A stretch of DNA of 64,000 nucleotides from positions 2,294,001 through 2,358,000 of the forward strand of contig JAPNXP010000011.1 in assembly GCA_028753945.1 (NCBI GenBank), in the 5' to 3' direction. The translations under genes were made by a program, and so were the position numbers. Shown here piece by piece: positions 59,144-64,000 of the stretch (positions within the stretch are counted from its first letter, which is position 1; each line of letters starts with the position of its first letter). Under the pieces are notes generated by a model. It saw nothing but the letters and a program-made list of their open reading frames with translations. It was not told where the DNA came from and ran no database searches. The DNA comes from Hexactinellida sp. DTS-2022. Its lineage: Eukaryota > Porifera > Hexactinellida.

Positions 59144-59666
59144 CAGTAGACTCCGGTTAATTGGGAGCAGTGGCGTAGCCAGGCCCGGGCAACTTCTCTC
59201 TGTGCCCGGTAAATCACTCGGGCTGGCTACGCCACTGATTGGGACACCGGTTATTTGGGACTCCGGTTAATAGTGACAAACTCCGCTTAATCGGGACAAA
59301 CTCAACAAATTGTGTTCATAATTGGTGATCAAATTGATCAATTCTAATAATCTTGATGAATTCTAATATAGGTATAATAAAATTTATAAATAAGGTCTAT
59401 TGTCTTATTGATTTCCGTAAAATCGAAATTTAACAGAGATTATGAGTAGATTTATGACCTTTGGTTCGGTCCAGAAAATATTAAGACCCATACTATGGGT
59501 GTGAGTAGCTTCAAGGTTCCATAGTCAGTGGGGAATTGTTATAACAGGTTTAAAAGTGAAACTCTTGTAAATCGCTACCAGATTGCTAGATTAAATAAAA
59601 TTTTCGGTTATTTGGGAACTCCGCTTAATTGAAAGAGGCTTTCTCCCAATTCAGCGGAGTATACTG
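59144..59666. mobile_element. Mariner-type MITE of the CTCCGCTTAAT group
   Basis: The ends are CAGTAGACTCCGGTTAATTG and inverse CAGTATACTCCGCTGAATTG, with TA on the right side only (59667-59668). The interior has repeated GGGACACCGG and CTCCGCTTAATCGGGAC motifs as in 19049-19233 and 21322-21682. It also has a block (59455-59590) shared inversely with 42320-42560. It contains a 70-bp hAT-type micro-element. Confidence 0.65.
59168..59237. mobile_element. hAT-type micro-MITE, 70 bp
   Basis: Inverted ends CAGTGGCGTAGCCAG are perfect over 15 bp, flanked by ATTGGGAG and ATTGGGAC (59160-59167 and 59238-59245; 7 of 8). Inside, CCCGGGCA and TGCCCGG are also inverted, so the element is essentially one hairpin. 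It is nested in the mariner-type MITE. Confidence 0.8.
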
Positions 59667-59949
59667 TATTTTTTTAATAATTGATTCTTAGAATACCTGT
59701 TCCTTAATTATTAATATTCTCAATTGCCAGCTCAATTGCGTGTCGCGTGTGAGCATGACAAGATCCGTCGTGCCCATCCACACCTGAAAGTTCAGTTTCG
59801 TTTTTGGCACCAATTATATATTTATAGTATTATTACAGATAGATATAACCCTCTCACTTTATATTATTGTATTTACATTTTAAGGATATTCTCTATTTGA
59901 GATATTTAAGATTTTAGTATGTTGAAAAATTTGTTGAGAATTTGAGGAG

Positions 59950-60004
59950 ACAGCCCCCCTCTAATATTCCCTGCCCCCTCAGATTTGTATTTGGATCCGC
60001 CTCT
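59950..60004. mobile_element. One end of a GGCGGATCC-type DNA transposon
   Basis: C-rich runs followed by TTGGATCCGCCTCTG; the inverse begins CAGAGGCGGATCCA. It matches the type of end at 19738. No partner end was found. Confidence 0.4.
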
Positions 60005-60429
60005 GTTCCATACCAAATAATAACTTAGTTTAATAAGCTAACTTAGAAGAAACTTTATAAATATTTGTATATACGTACTTAGTTTTGGCTAAGTATTTGG
60101 ATTTTCGTTTACTTAGATTAGTACTTATTCATTAAATTAGTTTTAACCTCTAACTAAGTATCCACTTAGTTACCTCATTTATTTTAATGCCAAACTATTG
60201 TATGAAAATATTGATTTTATTATGAGTAGATTACTAAAAGTAATTAACTAATTACTTGCTTTATGTATTTAGTTTGTTGTAAGCAAAATTTAATTCAAAA
60301 AGTTTTATGGCTCTTTCACTCTTCCTATTTGGAGTGCATATAGAAAATAGTGTTGCTAATCAGAGAGTTTTTCGAGATAGATTGATTCCCATTCGCACAT
60401 TTAACCATACCGAATTTATTTGTCGTTAC

Positions 60430-61730
60430 AGGATAATACGGTGAGTTTTATTGATCTCCATGAAAAGTTAGTCGGATTTCTTCACAGGTCCACGATTAGA
60501 TCACATCCTATTCCAAGTATGACATAATTTGCAGTTGCACTACATTTTCTAGCGACATGCTGTTTTCAAAATGTGATTGCAACTTCTCACGGTATCGCTC
60601 AACCTTCTGTGTCGAGATGTATAGTAGCTGTGTCAGAAGCTCTGTGTCGAATTGCAAAGAGTTACCTAAGCATTCCAGACCTTCCCAAGCAATCCCAAAA
60701 TGCCAACATATTTTTATAGAAGTGTGGGTTTCCTTTCGTACTAGGCTGCATCGATTGATTGTTCGCATGTATTTATAATTGCACCATCAGAAAATGAAGA
60801 AACATTTGTAAATAGGAAAAACGAGCACTCAATAAACATCCAAACCATTTGCGATAATGATTAATATTTATCGATGTCGTTGCAAAATGGCATGGAAGTA
60901 TCCATGACGCATTTATCTGGAGGCAATCTGGCATCAACAAATAGCAGTGACTGTAAACTTCGTTATACGGTAAATTAGCGTAGGCCTAAAACAGTATTGT
61001 TACTTATTGATATCCCGTAATCCGCTAATGCTAGACACAGGAAATGTATTATTGTCGTATAGGAAGTCATATTTTGGGAGTCCAACGGTCATATTGGTTT
61101 TTCGAAATTATCTGTGAATGTAAGTTATGCGATGTTCACACCATTCCATATATGGTATTATAGTTAAAATCTCGAGATTACTTAACTTCAATAACATGCT
61201 GTCTTTACATTTCACACTATAATATTATCAAATAATAATTGTGGTTTTTAATTTATAAATTCCAATTGAAATTAGTTGTTAAGACGAGTTTGAAGTCCTA
61301 TTATTCCAAGAAGCTGTATTGTTTCGAGAAAATTTAACTGCAACCTTAGATATTAGACAATCCTCTATCAGATAGACTACGTTTGGATATTTTATTAGAT
61401 GGTAAAAATATTTCCTATTTCAGGGGGTGTGCCACTGTGAAGTCCCTGCCAATAGCTAATGAGTGGATCTATTCCATTTCTGTTAAAGGCTTGATTCTCG
61501 GGGATAGTGGGTATCCTTTAGCCCGAATTTATTGACACCTATCCAAAATCCAAATTCACCTGGCGTAACATATAATCGTGCATTTCTGAGGACACGCAAA
61601 ACGATTGAGTGCGATTTCGGGTTTTGGAAAAGTCGTTGGAGATCGATGCACAGAACCGGAGATACCATTTTTATGCACAAGAAAGGGTTGTAGACTGGTT
61701 ATAGCAACGATTGTCTAACACAATATCTGT
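60430..61730 (+). pseudogene. HARBI1-like transposase
   Basis: Plus-strand frames give ALHFLATCCFQNVIATSHGI and AQPSVSRCIVAVSEALCRIA (the helix-turn-helix region of HARBI1), then FPFVLGCID (first Asp, about 60750), IIAPSENEETFVNRKNEHSI, HGSIHDAFIW (second Asp, about 60920), and after a gap DSGYPLARI, NSPGVTYNRAFLRTRKTIEC and FGFWKSRWRSM with the Glu. All three catalytic residues are visible, but the frame shifts repeatedly and stops occur near 60715 and 61690. DDE_Tnp_4 proteins are usually about 350 residues; the fragments cover most of that. Confidence 0.8.
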
Positions 61731-62299
61731 ATTAACCATGGTTTGCAATGTGTGCGGAAGATTTATATATGGAAACTGAAGAATATGAAGAGATTACCTC
61801 ATGATCCTACTACTAGTGTACAAGAAGTTGGCCAGTCAGTTGTTGCTGATTAAAATAACTAATCACTTAAACCAATAGCTATTAATGTTATGTCTATTAC
61901 ACTTGTTTATCATCGATGCAATATAATTACAAGTTGACAGATAATTAACTACATGTACAGCTATTAATGTTGTTGCTGGAATCCCTGTGTCATATGAGTA
62001 GAAGATTGGAAAAGTGGCAGTGCATTAGAAGGCAGCATTCCCGAGAAAACATTATACGTACATCAAGACAGTCAATTTATTCTGATTGGAAATGAACAAA
62101 TCCGTTCTATCAACAATTCTATCGTTGCTGGAAGTTATACTCTCCTTTAAATTTACAAGTTTCGAATCAATACTTTGGAGAATTTCAATTTCCGTATTTC
62201 ATTTTCTCGAATCCTTTCCTTAACAGAATCAGTTACAAGATCATTGGAAAATTCCTTTTCCTTGGATGTTTCATTTCTAGATCAAACTTCAGAACGCGA

Positions 62300-62752
62300 T
62301 TGTGAAGCTGTCTGTAATGGAATACTGGACTAATAATCAATTAACTTCGCTCAATGGGCTGTTAGTTATCATAGAAAGATCTAATCCTGTAGAAATTATT
62401 TCGAAGGTTTCCTCCCCCTTGATACACTTTAGTTTTAGTTCGAATTCCGTAAGTCCAGCTTCAGCAGGTCCACCACATGTTCTTTTTTCAGAGGATAGTT
62501 TGTCGTTGATAATTGGTTTGAATTTAACCAAAATGTTGGTCCATTTATTAAACACATCATCTATGGTTCTGATTGTCTGATTTTCTTGGGAAATTGTACT
62601 AGCAATTTTTTCCCACATAGCGTTCTACTCGCGAAAGTTAACGTTGCACTAAATGAACTATAGAGCTTAGGTTTGTTTTCCAAAACTAAATCATCTAAAG
62701 TGGTAATTTCTTCATTGGAAAAGTTGTTGGCTCGAGTTTTTATTACAGACAT
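62300..62752 (-). pseudogene. Myb/SANT-like DNA-binding protein of Harbinger element
   Basis: The minus-strand ATG at 62752 reads NNFSNEEITTLDDLVLENKP, then after a frame change MWEKIASTISQENQTIRTID, VFNKWTNILVKFKPIINDKL and KRTCGGPAEAGLTEFE. The KxTGGGP-like motif after a trihelix Myb/SANT fold is diagnostic of the family that accompanies HARBI1 (NAIF1-type), which brings the transposase to the nucleus and DNA. It ends in a broken region near 62300. Confidence 0.75.
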
Positions 62753-63365
62753 ATTTCGTGATAAATGTTACACTTTTATTTTGGTGTTTCAACTTGACAT
62801 TTCTATAATTTATAATCTTTCCTTTTATTTATTTGTAATTTAAATAGTAATTGCACTTATTTAATTGTGATAATATTAGATCCTCAAATGTAATCAATAA
62901 TCTTTTAATTTACGTAAACGTTTCACTGTTTGATGGCGTAATAGAGTGAGTGGTGCAAATTATATGAACTTTACTACGTATCGAGTTTTATCATGAGCAT
63001 ACGTATCAGTGGAATTACCACTCAAATAAGATAAACATTAAACAAGCATATTTTGATTAATTTGTTTAAAGTTAAATTAACTCTGAATTCTACTTAAAAA
63101 ACTATTTAATTTTAGACGAAAAACTTATTAAAGATTCAGTGCTGTACTTATGTTAAAGAAAACTAAGTATTACTTAGTTTGGATTCGTGAATATCACCTT
63201 AGGTTCCCAACTAAGTATTGAAAATAATTAGTTTACTTAGTTTTGTTTCGTGAATACCAACTAAGTTTTTGAAACCTAAGTAATGGAAAAACATAGGTAT
63301 TGTTTAGTTTTGTAATCAAAACTAAGTAATTACTTAGTTTGAGTATAAGTTTAGTTTAAGTAGTT

Positions 63366-63685
63366 TAGTGAAGGCCCCTGACCCTTGGAGAGATTTGATT
63401 ATATTACCCCCAGAATCATTGTTGTCAAAAACAGCAGCAAGTTGTAGAAAACGATTTATTTAACTATGAGTTTTCGGAATTTGTCAGAATCTTTTTCCTC
63501 GAACAGCGACATGAGGGGATGGATATGAGAGCCTGATAATGGAGTAAGACTTCGTTGTGTTCTGTTTGAATATACTTAAGATGGCGAGGATATTATCAAA
63601 CTGACAGTTGTTTTGTTGGATGATATTGTTCTTTCCCATCTTGGTTATCTTACATCTTGATATGAGATGTATTGTTGATTCGGTA
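63366..63685. other. No recognised content
   Basis: Short spacer; the minus-strand ORF 63484-63699 has no recognisable features. Confidence 0.4.
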
Positions 63686-64000
63686 CTGGTTTGTGTCATT
63701 AACTATATAATCAGCTACTAAATATGCATTATTATTCTGATCATTATGAGGCAATTTGAATATACATTATCTGATTACATTTGAATTTCACATGGTTGAA
63801 TTACTCGAGGTTCAAATTACACGATTATTTACTGAGATACACCACATTACTTTTTGTGGCACTTTGTAGAGACCCTTATGCCACTTGATGAATAATGGTT
63901 TAAATGACTTGAAATCACAATATTTTTTATCTATTAATCTATATTAACATATTTATAGTAGTTTAAACAGTCATTCTTAAGTTACCTTGTGAATATTGTG
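63686..64000 (+). mobile_element. Copy of the 28381-28945 MITE, cut by window end
   Basis: CATTAACTATATAATCAGCT, ATTTCACATGGTTGAATTAC and GGCACTTTGTAG blocks follow the order of the intact copy. The left end is missing and the right end lies outside the window. Confidence 0.6.

Larger units (their letters stand above)
60020..63365. mobile_element. Harbinger (PIF/ISL2EU-type) element
   Basis: A HARBI1 transposase relic (+) and a Myb/SANT-like gene relic (-) are arranged tail to tail, the two-gene layout of Harbinger elements. The outer regions (about 60020-60190 and 63135-63365) are both rich in AACTTAGTT and ACTAAGTA motifs in both orientations, which I take as degenerate subterminal repeats. 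Exact ends and target duplication could not be set. Confidence 0.65.

Noticed and set aside
1-64000. CRISPR array, operon, tRNA or rRNA genes
   Set aside because: The sequence is animal-type with introns and nested transposons; I saw no spaced direct-repeat array, and no tRNA or rRNA was recognised.
1-64000. Viral or Polinton-like genes
   Set aside because: I found no polymerase B, capsid or integrase-type blocks; the reverse transcriptase lacks retroviral neighbours such as gag, protease or envelope.

Overview
The window is AT-rich eukaryotic DNA, and I read it as one stretch of a metazoan (probably invertebrate) genome dominated by transposable elements and their relics. The only host gene I can recognise is a DOCK-family Rac exchange factor on the + strand. 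One exon lies at 17523-17701 and the next at 42005-42185. Joined in frame, they read through a conserved block of the DHR2 domain of DOCK1-5-type proteins. The 24.3 kb between them is then one intron, and about a dozen elements are packed into it, often nested. The species cannot be named from this. DOCK, THAP/P-type transposases, FLYWCH-MULEs, HARBI1 and the reverse transcriptase type all point to an animal.

Layout. 1-3143: broken minus-strand transposon-type protein of uncertain family. 5.3-9.3 kb: hAT and mariner-type miniature elements (MITEs) and a hAT/ZMYM-like fragment. 9609-13348: P-element relic A, split by an 868-bp fold-back element. 13.4-17.5 kb: MITEs and unexplained DNA. 17523-17701: DOCK exon. 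18.8-22.9 kb: dense nested MITEs. 23512-27965: a structurally complete MULE (FLYWCH, DDE, RING) with 9-bp target duplications, inserted in a reverse-transcriptase relic that continues to 30140. 31754-35380: P element B with 78-bp inverted repeats. 36773-40363: element F2, with long inverted arms, nested in a second MULE. 42005-42185: DOCK exon. 43.9-47.5 kb: MITEs. 48215-52101: element F3, nested in a third MULE. 54119-57532: P element C. 59.1-63.4 kb: mariner-type MITE and a Harbinger element (HARBI1 transposase plus a convergent Myb/SANT protein). 63.7-64 kb: MITE cut by the window end.

No transposase here looks intact; each coding region carries stops, frameshifts or insertions. Two things stand out. 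First, F1, F2 and F3 share an arm architecture (about 420-460 bp inverted repeats with common sub-motifs), and F2 and F3 encode related proteins ending in a CXC-type cysteine cluster; they look like an autonomous DNA-transposon group plus a fold-back derivative. Second, at least nine small elements with hAT hallmarks (CAG/CA ends, 8-bp duplications) have bodies built almost wholly of one degenerate short motif, a different motif in each. Several MITE insertions can be removed on paper with exact restoration of the interrupted reading frame, which gives a clear nesting order.
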